Under the pieces are notes generated by a model. It saw nothing but the letters and a program-made list of their open reading frames with translations, was not told the DNA's origin and made no database searches. Positions 45,597-53,767 of a stretch of 64,000 nt of DNA are shown piece by piece. Position 1 is the first letter of the stretch. Each line of letters starts with the position of its first letter. The position numbers and the translations under genes are program-made. Source of the stretch: Mucilaginibacter flavus (GTDB taxonomy: Bacteria; Bacteroidota; Bacteroidia; Sphingobacteriales; Sphingobacteriaceae); the NCBI RefSeq assembly GCF_030409315.1, contig NZ_JAUFPS010000006.1, positions 52,371 to 116,370 on the forward strand, in the 5' to 3' direction.

Positions 45597-46637
45597 ATGC
45601 AATTTACTGCCCAGGATATAAGTTTTCTGCTTAACGGTACGGTTGAAGGTGATCCTTCGGTAACGGTTAGTCAGTTGGCCAAGATAGAGGAAGGGACAGC
45701 GGGCAGCTTGTCGTTTTTAGCAAACCCCAAGTATGAGCAGTATTTATATACTACCCAGGCTTCGGCGGTTATAGTTAATAACGATTTGCAGCTTACCGCT
45801 CCCGTTACTACTACCCTCATCAGGGTGGAGAACGCTTACAGCGCGTTTTCTGTTCTGCTCGAAAAATATAACACCATTAAGCTTGATAAAAAAGGAATTG
45901 AACAACCTTCCTTTATCCATGAGTCTGCCCAGGTTGGTGACGATCCATATATAGGAGCTTTTGCCTACATTGGTCCCAACGCAAAAATTGGCAACAACTG
46001 CAAAATATACCCCAATACTTATATAGGTGACAATGCAACTTTAGGTAATAACGTAACCCTGTTTGCCGGGGTTAAGGTTTATTTTGACTGTGTTTTGGGC
46101 GATAATGTTATTGTACATGCCGGTGCTGTAATAGGAAGCGATGGCTTTGGTTTTGCGCCCGGTGCCGATGGGGTATATGCTAAAATAAGCCAGATAGGCA
46201 ACGTAATACTGGAAGAGAATGTAGAAGTTGGCGCTAATGCCACTATCGATAGGGCCACCATGGGATCAACCGTTGTACGCAAGGGGGCTAAAATTGATAA
46301 TCTGGTGCAAATAGCCCATAATGTTGAAATTGGGGCAAATACTGTTATAGCAGCGCAAGCCGGCATATCTGGTAGTACAAAAATTGGCGAGCAGGTAATG
46401 ATTGCAGGGCAGGTTGGTATTGCCGGCCATTTAACTATTGCCAATGGGTCGCAATTATCGGCCAAAACAGGTATCAACAGCTCAATTACTAACGAAGGTG
46501 CGGCCTGGGGAGGCACGCCATATATGCCGTATAAGGATTACCTGCGAGCACACGCCAAATTACGCAAACTGCCCGATTTGGATAAAAAGGTATATGAGCT
46601 TGAAAAATTAATTAATGAACTAAGAAACGCTCATTAG
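45597..46637 (+). CDS. lpxD: UDP-3-O-acylglucosamine N-acyltransferase
   Basis: A 346-residue LpxD, adding the second acyl chain in lipid A synthesis. The ATG at 45597 (MQFTAQDISFLLNG) fits the family start; a TTG two codons upstream is less likely. An N-terminal uridine-binding part (SLSFLANPKYEQYL) is followed by a left-handed helix of hexapeptide repeats and the catalytic-site NLVQIAHNVEIG. TAAATTTG at 45586-45593 fits a -7 box but is only 3 bases ahead of the ATG, so it would imply a leaderless message or is chance. Confidence 0.95.
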   Translation: MQFTAQDISFLLNGTVEGDPSVTVSQLAKIEEGTAGSLSFLANPKYEQYLYTTQASAVIVNNDLQLTAPVTTTLIRVENAYSAFSVLLEKYNTIKLDKKGIEQPSFIHESAQVGDDPYIGAFAYIGPNAKIGNNCKIYPNTYIGDNATLGNNVTLFAGVKVYFDCVLGDNVIVHAGAVIGSDGFGFAPGADGVYAKISQIGNVILEENVEVGANATIDRATMGSTVVRKGAKIDNLVQIAHNVEIGANTVIAAQAGISGSTKIGEQVMIAGQVGIAGHLTIANGSQLSAKTGINSSITNEGAAWGGTPYMPYKDYLRAHAKLRKLPDLDKKVYELEKLINELRNAH

Positions 46638-46726
46638 TTCACTTGTTAATTAGTTCATTAGTCTTTTCAAATGGCAATGATGAACTATTCACCAATGAAC
46701 AATTGAACTAATGAACCAATGAACGC
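46632..46726. repeat. GAACTAATGAAC-type word repeat between lpxD and lpxC/fabZ
   Basis: The left side has CATTAGTTCACTTGTTAATT and AGTTCATTAGT; the right side has ATGAACTATTCACCAATGAA, CAATTGAACTAATGAACC and AATGAAC. The left side overlaps the lpxD stop codon. The arms are degenerate tandem words facing their complements. Confidence 0.75.
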
Positions 46727-46734
46727 TATAATCA

Positions 46735-48141
46735 ATGAACGTAAAACAAAGAACTATTAAGGCACCGGTATCAGTTTCGGGTACGGGTTTACACACCGGT
46801 CAGCGTGTAACCATGACCTTTAATCCCGCGCCGGAAAACCATGGCTACAAATTCAGAAGAGTTGATATGCCAGGCTCGCCCATAATTGATGCCGATGTTG
46901 ATAACGTGACGGATACTTCCCGCGGTACTACCATTTCGCAAAACGGCGCTACAGTTAACACGGTTGAGCACGTACTTGCCGCATTGGTAGGCATGGAGGT
47001 TGACAATGTGCTGATAGATATGGATGGCCCCGAAACGCCTATCATGGATGGTAGTTCTATCATGTTTGTTGATATTATAACCGAAACCGGTTTTGTTGAG
47101 CAGGAGGCCGACCGCGAATATTACCATATTCCGTACAATATTCACTACTCCGAGCCCGACCGCAAAGTAGAAATGGTGGCCATGCCTTTAGATGATTACC
47201 GCTTTACCTGTATGGTTGATTATAACTCGCAGGTTTTAGGTAGCCAGCATGCCAGTATCTCCAGCATTACCGAATTTAAAAAGGAAATAGCATCATGCCG
47301 TACTTTTTGCTTTTTGCATGAGCTTGAAATGCTTTTAAAGCATGATCTGATTAAAGGTGGCGATTTAAACAATGCCATTGTAGTAGTTGACAAAGATGTT
47401 GACGAAGAAGAGCTTGCCCACCTGGCCAAGCTGTTTAACCGCAAGGATATCAGCGTAGCCCCCCAAGGCATTTTAAACAATGCCGAACTACGCCACCAAA
47501 ACGAGCCTGCAAGGCACAAATTGCTGGATATGATTGGCGATTTGGCCCTGGTAGGTGTACCGCTAAAAGGCCATATTATGGCCGCCAGACCTGGCCACGC
47601 GGCTAACGTTGCTTTTGCTAAAAAGATTAAAACCCTTATTAAAAAAGAAAAAAGCCGTAAACAGGTAAAAGTTTACGATCCCAATGCTAAACCGGTATAT
47701 GATACCGTTGAGATAATGGGTATGTTGCCACACAGGCAGCCTTTTTTAATGATTGATAAAATATTGGAGCTTACTAAAAACCATGTAGTGGGTGCCAAAA
47801 ATGTAACTATAAACGAGGAGTTTTTTAAGGGCCATTTCCCGGGTGCGCCCATATTTCCGGGTGTGTTACAAATAGAAGGCATGGTACAAACCGGCGGTAT
47901 TTTGGTACTAAACACCGTACCCGATCCGGAAAATTACCTTACCTTGTTTTTAAAAATTGAAAACGCCCGCTTTAAAAGCAAAGTAGTGCCGGGTGATACC
48001 ATTGTTTATATTTGCGACCTGCTTGCCCCAATAAGGCGTGGTATTGCAACCATGAAGGGTGTTGGCATGGTAGGCAACAGGGTTGTTGTTGAAGCCGAAT
48101 TAATGGCACAAATAGTAAAAGTAAAAGGAAACGAAGCATGA
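46735..48141 (+). CDS. lpxC/fabZ: Bifunctional LpxC deacetylase / FabZ dehydratase
   Basis: A 468-residue fusion of the first committed lipid A enzyme (UDP-3-O-acyl-GlcNAc deacetylase, residues about 1-310) and the 3-hydroxyacyl-ACP dehydratase (about 320-468). LpxC zinc-site landmarks are TVEHVLAALVGMEVDN, FCFLHELEMLLK and the HIMAARPGHAANV region. FabZ landmarks are LPHRQPFLMIDKILEL and GHFPGAPIFPGVLQIEGM with the catalytic His and Glu. This fusion is known from Bacteroidota. Its last four bases overlap the lpxA start (ATGA). Confidence 0.96.
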   Translation: MNVKQRTIKAPVSVSGTGLHTGQRVTMTFNPAPENHGYKFRRVDMPGSPIIDADVDNVTDTSRGTTISQNGATVNTVEHVLAALVGMEVDNVLIDMDGPETPIMDGSSIMFVDIITETGFVEQEADREYYHIPYNIHYSEPDRKVEMVAMPLDDYRFTCMVDYNSQVLGSQHASISSITEFKKEIASCRTFCFLHELEMLLKHDLIKGGDLNNAIVVVDKDVDEEELAHLAKLFNRKDISVAPQGILNNAELRHQNEPARHKLLDMIGDLALVGVPLKGHIMAARPGHAANVAFAKKIKTLIKKEKSRKQVKVYDPNAKPVYDTVEIMGMLPHRQPFLMIDKILELTKNHVVGAKNVTINEEFFKGHFPGAPIFPGVLQIEGMVQTGGILVLNTVPDPENYLTLFLKIENARFKSKVVPGDTIVYICDLLAPIRRGIATMKGVGMVGNRVVVEAELMAQIVKVKGNEA

Positions 48142-48923
48142 TCCAACCTTTAGCGTATATACACCCACAGGCTAAAATTGCCGATAACGTGGTTATTGAA
48201 CCTTTTGTGACCATTCACAAAGATGTTGAAATTGGCGAAGGTACCTGGATTGGCTCCAACTCCGTAATTATGGATGGTGCCCGCATAGGCAAAAACTGCC
48301 GTATTTTCCCTGGCGCGGTAGTATCCGCACCGCCGCAGGATTTAAAATACAAAGGCGAGCAAAGCACGGTTTCTATTGGCGACAATACCACCATCCGCGA
48401 ATGCGTAACTCTTAACCGTGGTACTGCCCTTGATAAAAACACCACCACTATTGGTAGCAATTGCTTGCTGATGGCCTATGTACACGTAGCGCATGATTGT
48501 GTTATTGGTGATAACGTGATCATCGCTAACGCGGTGCAGTTGGCCGGTCATATCAATGTGTATGATTACGCGTTTATCGGCGGTTCATCTGCCGTACACC
48601 AGTTTGTTGAAATTGGCGCGCATAGCATGATATCTGGCGGTTCGCTGGTACGTAAAGATGTGCCGCCTTTTACCAAGGCTGGGCGCGAACCTTTGTCATA
48701 CGTGGGTATCAACTCTGTAGGTTTACGCCGCAGGGGATTTTCGGCAGCTACCATTGCCGAAATACAGGAGATCTACCGCATCCTGTTCCTTAAAAAATAC
48801 AACGTAACTAAGGCCCTTGATATCATCGAAGCCGAATTTACCCCAAGCGTTGAACGCGATGAGATCATCAACTTCCTTCAAAATTCGCAAAGGGGTATCA
48901 TGAAGGGGTTTGGGAATAGCTAA
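48138..48923 (+). CDS. lpxA: Acyl-[ACP]-UDP-N-acetylglucosamine O-acyltransferase
   Basis: A 261-residue LpxA, the first lipid A acyltransferase, with hexapeptide repeats in the N-terminal two thirds (for example IADNVVIEPFV, IGEGTWIGSNSVIM and CVIGDNVIIANAV) and the catalytic His in LMAYVHVAHDCVIG. The C-terminal helical part (FSAATIAEIQEIYRILF) is complete. The ATGA overlap with lpxC/fabZ indicates translational coupling. Confidence 0.97.
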   Translation: MIQPLAYIHPQAKIADNVVIEPFVTIHKDVEIGEGTWIGSNSVIMDGARIGKNCRIFPGAVVSAPPQDLKYKGEQSTVSIGDNTTIRECVTLNRGTALDKNTTTIGSNCLLMAYVHVAHDCVIGDNVIIANAVQLAGHINVYDYAFIGGSSAVHQFVEIGAHSMISGGSLVRKDVPPFTKAGREPLSYVGINSVGLRRRGFSAATIAEIQEIYRILFLKKYNVTKALDIIEAEFTPSVERDEIINFLQNSQRGIMKGFGNS

Positions 48924-48928
48924 TTTTT

Positions 48929-49094
48929 TGAATCAGAATTTACAGGATTTAAGAATTAACAGAATCCTGTAAATTCGATTCGGTATTACCATTTTTTAAT
49001 TGTTTGAATCAGCATTAAGATTCGACAACTCCTTATCATTTCTTAAATTTCGCTTTCATTCTGCACATTCTAAAATTCTGTAAATTCTGATTCA
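48929..49094. repeat. Nested inverted repeats before the ABC ATPase gene
   Basis: Outer arms at 48929-48956 and 49067-49094 match at 26 of 28, starting TGAATCAGAATTTACAG. An inner pair, AATTTACAGGATT (48937-48949) and AATCCTGTAAATT (48963-48975), is exact, so the left arm can fold in two ways. The right arm ends 5 bases before the ATG at 49100. Confidence 0.85.
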
Positions 49095-49099
49095 GAAAT

Positions 49100-49720
49100 A
49101 TGACCATCACCCTAAATAACATTGGCCGCCGCTTTAACCGCGACTGGATTTTTAGAGGGGTTGATTGTACCTTTACCTCTGGTGGTTCATATGCTATTTT
49201 AGGGCCTAATGGCTCTGGTAAATCTACTTTATTGCAGGTTTTAAACGGCAGTCTCTCACCATCTATCGGCACCATTAATTTCACTTTTGAAGGTAAGGCT
49301 GTTGAAGCAGACCAGGTGTTTAGTCACCTGAGCCTTGCCGCGCCTTATCTGGAACTGATAGAAGAATTTACGCTGAGTGAAATGGTCGATTTCCATTTCC
49401 AGTTTAAAAAATATAAAAGCGGCCTTGATAAAAAGCAGGTCATCGAGCTTTTGAACCTGGCCAAAAGCGAGCATAAACTCATACGTTACTTTTCATCGGG
49501 TATGAAGCAACGCCTAAAACTCATCCTAGCTTTTTGTGCCGATACCGCCATGCTGATGCTTGACGAACCTACCTCCAACCTGGATACCCAGGGCGTTGAC
49601 TGGTATTTAAGCCTGGTAGAACGCTTCGCGAAAGATCGCCTCACCATTGTTTGCTCCAACCAGGAGCACGAGTATGGATTTTGTACCGAGCGTATGAGCA
49701 TTAGTGATTATAAGGGTTAG
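49100..49720 (+). CDS. ABC transporter ATP-binding protein
   Basis: A 206-residue ABC ATPase with Walker A GPNGSGKSTLLQVL, signature FSSGMKQRLKL, Walker B AMLMLDEPTSNLD and the switch region. No membrane-spanning partner gene is next to it, so the transported substrate is unknown. In related genomes this small ATPase often sits between lpxA and efp, which hints at an envelope role but does not show one. Confidence 0.88.
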   Translation: MTITLNNIGRRFNRDWIFRGVDCTFTSGGSYAILGPNGSGKSTLLQVLNGSLSPSIGTINFTFEGKAVEADQVFSHLSLAAPYLELIEEFTLSEMVDFHFQFKKYKSGLDKKQVIELLNLAKSEHKLIRYFSSGMKQRLKLILAFCADTAMLMLDEPTSNLDTQGVDWYLSLVERFAKDRLTIVCSNQEHEYGFCTERMSISDYKG

Positions 49721-49732
49721 TTATTGGTGAAT

Positions 49733-49806
49733 GGTTGATTGGGAGAGTAGTTGATAAAGTTTCTTATCGCTTCTTTTAAATAATACAACCACTCACATAA
49801 TCAACC
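49733..49806. repeat. Inverted word repeat before efp
   Basis: GGTTGATTGGGAGAGTAGTT (49733-49752) opposes AACCACTCACATAATCAACC (49787-49806), matching at about 17 of 21. Further GGTTAGT-type words extend the arms out to 49715 and 49820. Confidence 0.65.
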
Positions 49807-49828
49807 TAATAAACCACTAACCATCCCC

Positions 49829-49859
49829 TTGTTTCTTTCCCTATAAGTAGCTAAGTTTG
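49829..49859 (+). promoter_or_regulatory. efp promoter
   Basis: TTG at 49829-49831, a 20-base spacer, and TAAGTTTG at 49852-49859 give a full Bacteroidota-type promoter; the ATG follows 17 bases later. Confidence 0.75.
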
Positions 49860-49876
49860 CGCCTCAATATTATTTT

Positions 49877-50440
49877 ATGGCCAAAGCATCAGATGTTAAA
49901 AATGGAAATGTGCTTCGCTTTAATGGCGAATTAGTGCAGGTAGAAGAATTTTTACACCGTACCCCAGGTAACTTACGCGCGTTTTACCAGGCGCGTATGC
50001 GTAACGTAAAATCGGGAAAATTGGTTGAATACCGTTTCCGTACCGACGAGGAGGTTGATATAGCCCGTGTTGAAACCAGCAATTACCAATACTTATATGA
50101 GGATGGCGACGCCTTGGTGGTAATGGATAACGAAACTTACGATCAGCATAATATTCCTAAAACTTTATTTGGCTCAGCGGTTAAATTTTTGAAAGAGGGA
50201 ATGAATGTAGTTATCGCATTTGAAAGCGATGAACCAATTATGGGAACTGTACCAGGATCGGCAGAACTTGAAATTACATATACCGAGCCGGCTGTAAAAG
50301 GCGATACTTCAACTGGCGCCCTTAAAAATGCCACTGTTGAAACCGGTGCTGAAATACGCGTACCATTGTTCATCAACATTGGCGATAAGGTAAAGGTTGA
50401 TACCGCTACTGGTACTTACGTGGAAAGAGTGAAGGGATAG
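49877..50440 (+). CDS. efp: Elongation factor P
   Basis: A 187-residue EF-P that helps ribosomes through proline runs. The three beta-barrel domains are complete (FLHRTPGNLRAFYQARMRN in domain I; DQHNIPKTLFGSAVKFL in II; TEPAVKGDTSTGALKNATVETG in III). At the loop tip, where E. coli has a modified Lys (K34) and others have Arg, this protein has Asn32 in PGNLRAF, so the known lysine or arginine modifications cannot occur there. Confidence 0.96.
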   Translation: MAKASDVKNGNVLRFNGELVQVEEFLHRTPGNLRAFYQARMRNVKSGKLVEYRFRTDEEVDIARVETSNYQYLYEDGDALVVMDNETYDQHNIPKTLFGSAVKFLKEGMNVVIAFESDEPIMGTVPGSAELEITYTEPAVKGDTSTGALKNATVETGAEIRVPLFINIGDKVKVDTATGTYVERVKG

Positions 50441-50445
50441 CAAAT

Positions 50446-50575
50446 AGATGTGCAGATTACAGATGTGCAGATATGCAAATGAGTAATACCGTATTATAAA
50501 CAAAACGACTTTCTCTTTATCGGGAAAGTCGTTTTGTTTATGGTAACAATCTGCACATCTGTAATTTGCACATCT
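50446..50575. repeat. AGATGTGCAGAT-word inverted repeat around the efp terminator
   Basis: Arms at 50446-50472 and 50549-50575 match at 26 of 27 positions and consist of tandem AGATGTGCAGAT-type words. They enclose the terminator hairpin at 50499-50538. Confidence 0.9.
50499..50538. terminator. Bidirectional terminator between efp and xth
   Basis: AACAAAACGACTTTC pairs with GAAAGTCGTTTTGTT, with A/T flanks; it serves convergent genes. Confidence 0.93.
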
Positions 50576-50586
50576 GCACATTTGTT

Positions 50587-51354
50587 CTAAAACTCCAGCT
50601 CCAGCAGCACCGGACAATGATCTGAGTGCTTAGCCTCAGGTAGTATCGCCGCTCTTTTAAGATTGGTCTCCAGTTCGGTACTGGCCATAGCATAATCAAT
50701 ACGCCAACCTAAGTTTTTGCCTCTTGCACCGGCGCGGAAACTCCACCAGGTATAATTATGCGGTTCTTTGTTGAAATGGCGGAAAGTATCGATAAAACCA
50801 CCCTCTACAAATTTTTCCATCCACTCGCGTTCTTCGGGCAAAAAGCCGGAGGAGTTGGCGTTTGATTTAGGGTTATGAATATCAATTGGGCGATGGCAAA
50901 TGTTATAGTCGCCACATACCACCAATTTAGGGTATTGCGTTTTAAGCAGGGTAAGATACTTGCCAAACTCATCCAGGAAACGGTATTTGAATACCTGCCG
51001 CTCGTCGCCGCTTGATCCTGAAGGGAAATAGGCGCTCATTACCGATACCTCATCAAAATCAACCCGGATGCAACGCCCCTCACGGTCAAAATCGGGAATG
51101 CCGCAACCGTATTCAATATGTTTTGGAATTTGTTTACAGAATATGGCGGTGCCGCTGTAGCCTTTCTTTTCGGCCGGGAACCAGTAGTGTTTGTAACCAA
51201 GCGCATCTACCAGGCCAAGGGCTGTAAGTACATCGGGCGTAGCCTTAATTTCCTGCAAACAAACCACATCGGCATCGGTAGCCTGTAGCCAGGCCAGCCA
51301 ATCTTTACTAATTGCCGACCGGATGCCGTTAACGTTATAAGTGATAATTTTCAT
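50587..51354 (-). CDS. xth: Exodeoxyribonuclease III
   Basis: A 255-residue Xth/AP endonuclease of base-excision repair. The ATG at 51354 (MKIITYNVNGIRSA) is chosen; a further upstream in-frame start only reads through the word repeat. Active-site residues are in ITYNVNGIRS, VCLQEIKA (Glu), VCGDYNICHRPIDI (D-x-N), and SDHCPVLLELEF (His at the end). The domain is complete and normal in size. Confidence 0.96.
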   Translation of the reverse strand: MKIITYNVNGIRSAISKDWLAWLQATDADVVCLQEIKATPDVLTALGLVDALGYKHYWFPAEKKGYSGTAIFCKQIPKHIEYGCGIPDFDREGRCIRVDFDEVSVMSAYFPSGSSGDERQVFKYRFLDEFGKYLTLLKTQYPKLVVCGDYNICHRPIDIHNPKSNANSSGFLPEEREWMEKFVEGGFIDTFRHFNKEPHNYTWWSFRAGARGKNLGWRIDYAMASTELETNLKRAAILPEAKHSDHCPVLLELEF

Positions 51355-51366
51355 TTCGGATTTGGA

Positions 51367-51476
51367 ATGTTCGATTTCGGATTTACTGATTTGCAAAGAA
51401 CACAATTTTAGATTTTTTTATACTATCTATTGTCTCATTTTAACAATAATTCAAAAACAAATCCGAAATCGAACAT
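51367..51476. repeat. Inverted word repeat upstream of xth
   Basis: ATGTTCGATTTCGGATTT (51367-51384) is the exact complement of AAATCCGAAATCGAACAT (51459-51476). Additional CGGATTT words flank the left arm from 51356, and CATCCGAAATCCC words the right arm to 51486. The left arm starts 13 bases ahead of the xth ATG. Confidence 0.85.
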
Positions 51477-51489
51477 CCGAAATCCCAAA

Positions 51490-52191
51490 TTACAGCTTAA
51501 ATAGTTTATCCAGCTGCTTGCACTCCCTTTTGCTCAATACTTCCACAGTCATGGGCACATCGGTTAGGGGGCGGTCGGCTTTATCTTTGGGCACGGCGGC
51601 AATATGGTCTACCATGTCAATACCGCTTACTACTTCGCCATAAACGGTGTAATTGTGGTCCAATTGGGCGGTGCCACCTACCGTTTTGTAGTATTCACGT
51701 TGCCAGGCCGGTATCTTGTAGCCTTTTAAACGCCCGTTTTCTAAAGAGTCCATTTTGGCGTCGGTAAGGCGTTTGCCTTCTACAATATAAAACTGGCAAC
51801 CGCTTGATGCTTTTTTAGGGTTATCATCACGGGCGGCGGCTAATACGCCCCGTTTGTGGAAGAGGCTATCCCTAAATTCGGCGGGGATGGTATAGCCTAC
51901 ATCGCCATTACCCAATTCGGCACCGGGTTTAGCTTTGTTGGGATCTTTTGAATCCGGATCGCCCCCCTGGATCATAAAATTCTGGATCACCCGGTGAAAC
52001 AACACGCCATTATAAAAGCCCTTTTTAGCCAGTTTAATAAAGTTATCGCGGTGTAAAGGTGTTTGGTTATACAAACGAATAATTACGCTACCGTAGCTGG
52101 TGCTGATACGCACATATTGATTTTTGGGTGGCTTGGCAAAAACCGTTATAAAAGTTAGTAATAGCAGGATAAGAGTAAAACATTTTTTCAT
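51490..52191 (-). CDS. Exported cyclophilin-type peptidyl-prolyl isomerase
   Basis: A 233-residue cyclophilin with signal peptide (MKKCFTLILLLLTFITVFA), so it should act outside the cytoplasm on protein folding. Family segments are GSVIIRLYNQTPLHRDNFIKLA, GVLFHRVIQNFMIQGGDP and SSGCQFYIVEGKRL. Insertions around LENGRLKGYKIPAWQREYYKTVGG are typical of the Bacteroidota form. The catalytic Arg of FHRVI is present. Confidence 0.94.
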   Translation of the reverse strand: MKKCFTLILLLLTFITVFAKPPKNQYVRISTSYGSVIIRLYNQTPLHRDNFIKLAKKGFYNGVLFHRVIQNFMIQGGDPDSKDPNKAKPGAELGNGDVGYTIPAEFRDSLFHKRGVLAAARDDNPKKASSGCQFYIVEGKRLTDAKMDSLENGRLKGYKIPAWQREYYKTVGGTAQLDHNYTVYGEVVSGIDMVDHIAAVPKDKADRPLTDVPMTVEVLSKRECKQLDKLFKL

Positions 52192-52223
52192 AGCCGGAAT
52201 TTACGAATTTTATTAAAAATCAA

Positions 52224-52256
52224 ATGGCCGTATCGAAACGGGTTCAATACGGCCAT
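52224..52256 (-). terminator. Terminator after the aldehyde dehydrogenase gene
   Basis: ATGGCCGTAT (52224-52233) pairs with ATACGGCCAT (52247-52256). On the minus strand a T-rich run follows. Confidence 0.82.
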
Positions 52257-52282
52257 GATATACTTAAGCTTTAAGATGAGTT

Positions 52283-53767
52283 TTATTTTTTCCACTCATT
52301 ATCAACCATACGCCAAATGCCGGTAGGATTAGCCTCCTGTAATGCAAGGGGCAAAAGGCTATCCGGGCAGTTTTGGTAGCATACAGGGCGCACCCAGCGT
52401 TTTACGGCATTGATGCCCACCGCGGTAAAGCGGCTGTCTGTAGTGGCCGGAAAAGGACCTCCATGCACCATACTGGCGCAAACCTCAACACCGGTTGGCA
52501 CGCCGTTAAACAACACACGGCCGGCAATGGCAGGTAACACCTGTAACAGATTGCTATGTTTGGCAAAGTCCGCATCGGTGCCCATAACGGTAGTGGTTAA
52601 CTGGCCCGATACTGATTTTAATACTTTGATCAATTCCTGCTCATCTTTACAACTAACCATTAAGGAGTACGGACCAAATACTTCCTCGTGCAACAGCGGG
52701 TTTGCCAAAAAGGCCTGGCCGCTAACTTTGGCCACTACTGGCCTGGCTTCAATATCGGTAGCTTCGGTTGCCGATTGCTCGATTACCTCAACTCCGTCCT
52801 GGCGTAAAGCAGTCTGACTTTTTTTCTCGTAAGCAGTGTGTATACCGGCATGCAACATTTTGGCCGGTTTTATGGCCTCGATACCTTTGCCCAGGCTATC
52901 TAAAAAATTATTCAATCCATCGCCTTCAACGGCCAACATCAGTCCGGGATTGGTGCAAAATTGGCCCATGCCAAGGGTAATGGAGCCCGCGTATTGTGTG
53001 GCAAGATCAGCAGCATTACTGGTTAAAGTATCTGGTAAAAATATAACCGGGTTGGTACTGCCCATTTCAGAAAATACCGGGATAGGCTTTTTACGTTTTG
53101 ATGAATATTCTAACAAAGCCAAACCACCAACAGTTGAGCCGGTAAAACCAACAGCGGCTGTGTCATCGGCCTGAACTAATGCTTTGCCGCTTTCAAATGA
53201 TGTGCCATGCACGTGCTGAAAAATGTGCTCGGGCATACCTGTACCGGCTATGGCCTTTTTTATAGCGCCGTAAACCAATTCAGATGTTTCGGCATGCGCC
53301 GGGTGAGCTTTTACTACAACAGAACAGCCGCCAGCTAAAGCGCTCGCGGTATCGCCCCCGGCGGTTGAGTAGGCAAATGGAAAATTACTCGCCCCAAAAA
53401 CTACAACCGGACCTAACGGGATCAGCATTTTGCGCAAATCTGGCCGTGGCAGCGGCGCGCGGTTTGGTAAAGCGGTATCAATAGTAGCCTCAACCCAGCT
53501 GCCTTCACGTAACATGGTGGCAAACATGCGCAACTGCCCGGTGGTGCGTGCGCGTTCGCCGGTCAGGCGGGGTAAAGGCAGGTTGGTTTCTTCAGATGCT
53601 TTTTGCAGCAGGGCATCGCCTATTGCTTCAATTTCATGAGCTATAGCCTCTAAAAAAAGACTTTTTTCTTCAACGCTTGTTTTTTGATAAGCCTCAAACG
53701 CGGTTTGCGCTTGCTGCATTACCTGGTTTATTTCTTCAACGCTTGCTTCTTTAAAATGATTAGCCAT
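52283..53767 (-). CDS. NADP-type aldehyde dehydrogenase (alpha-ketoglutaric semialdehyde dehydrogenase type)
   Basis: A 494-residue ALDH. The sequence has the features of the 2,5-dioxopentanoate dehydrogenase group: PLGPVVVFGASNFPFAYSTAGGDTASALAGG, general-base Glu in VFSEMGSTNPV, and catalytic Cys in GMGQFCTNPGL. Such enzymes oxidise the semialdehyde from pentose, sugar-acid or hydroxyproline breakdown to 2-oxoglutarate. No other gene of such a pathway is adjacent, so the true substrate is uncertain. Confidence 0.9.
   Translation of the reverse strand: MANHFKEASVEEINQVMQQAQTAFEAYQKTSVEEKSLFLEAIAHEIEAIGDALLQKASEETNLPLPRLTGERARTTGQLRMFATMLREGSWVEATIDTALPNRAPLPRPDLRKMLIPLGPVVVFGASNFPFAYSTAGGDTASALAGGCSVVVKAHPAHAETSELVYGAIKKAIAGTGMPEHIFQHVHGTSFESGKALVQADDTAAVGFTGSTVGGLALLEYSSKRKKPIPVFSEMGSTNPVIFLPDTLTSNAADLATQYAGSITLGMGQFCTNPGLMLAVEGDGLNNFLDSLGKGIEAIKPAKMLHAGIHTAYEKKSQTALRQDGVEVIEQSATEATDIEARPVVAKVSGQAFLANPLLHEEVFGPYSLMVSCKDEQELIKVLKSVSGQLTTTVMGTDADFAKHSNLLQVLPAIAGRVLFNGVPTGVEVCASMVHGGPFPATTDSRFTAVGINAVKRWVRPVCYQNCPDSLLPLALQEANPTGIWRMVDNEWKK

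Noticed and set aside
36535..51486. Tandem words as possible CRISPR arrays
   Set aside because: Units are too short and degenerate, there are no unique spacers of constant size, and no cas gene is present.
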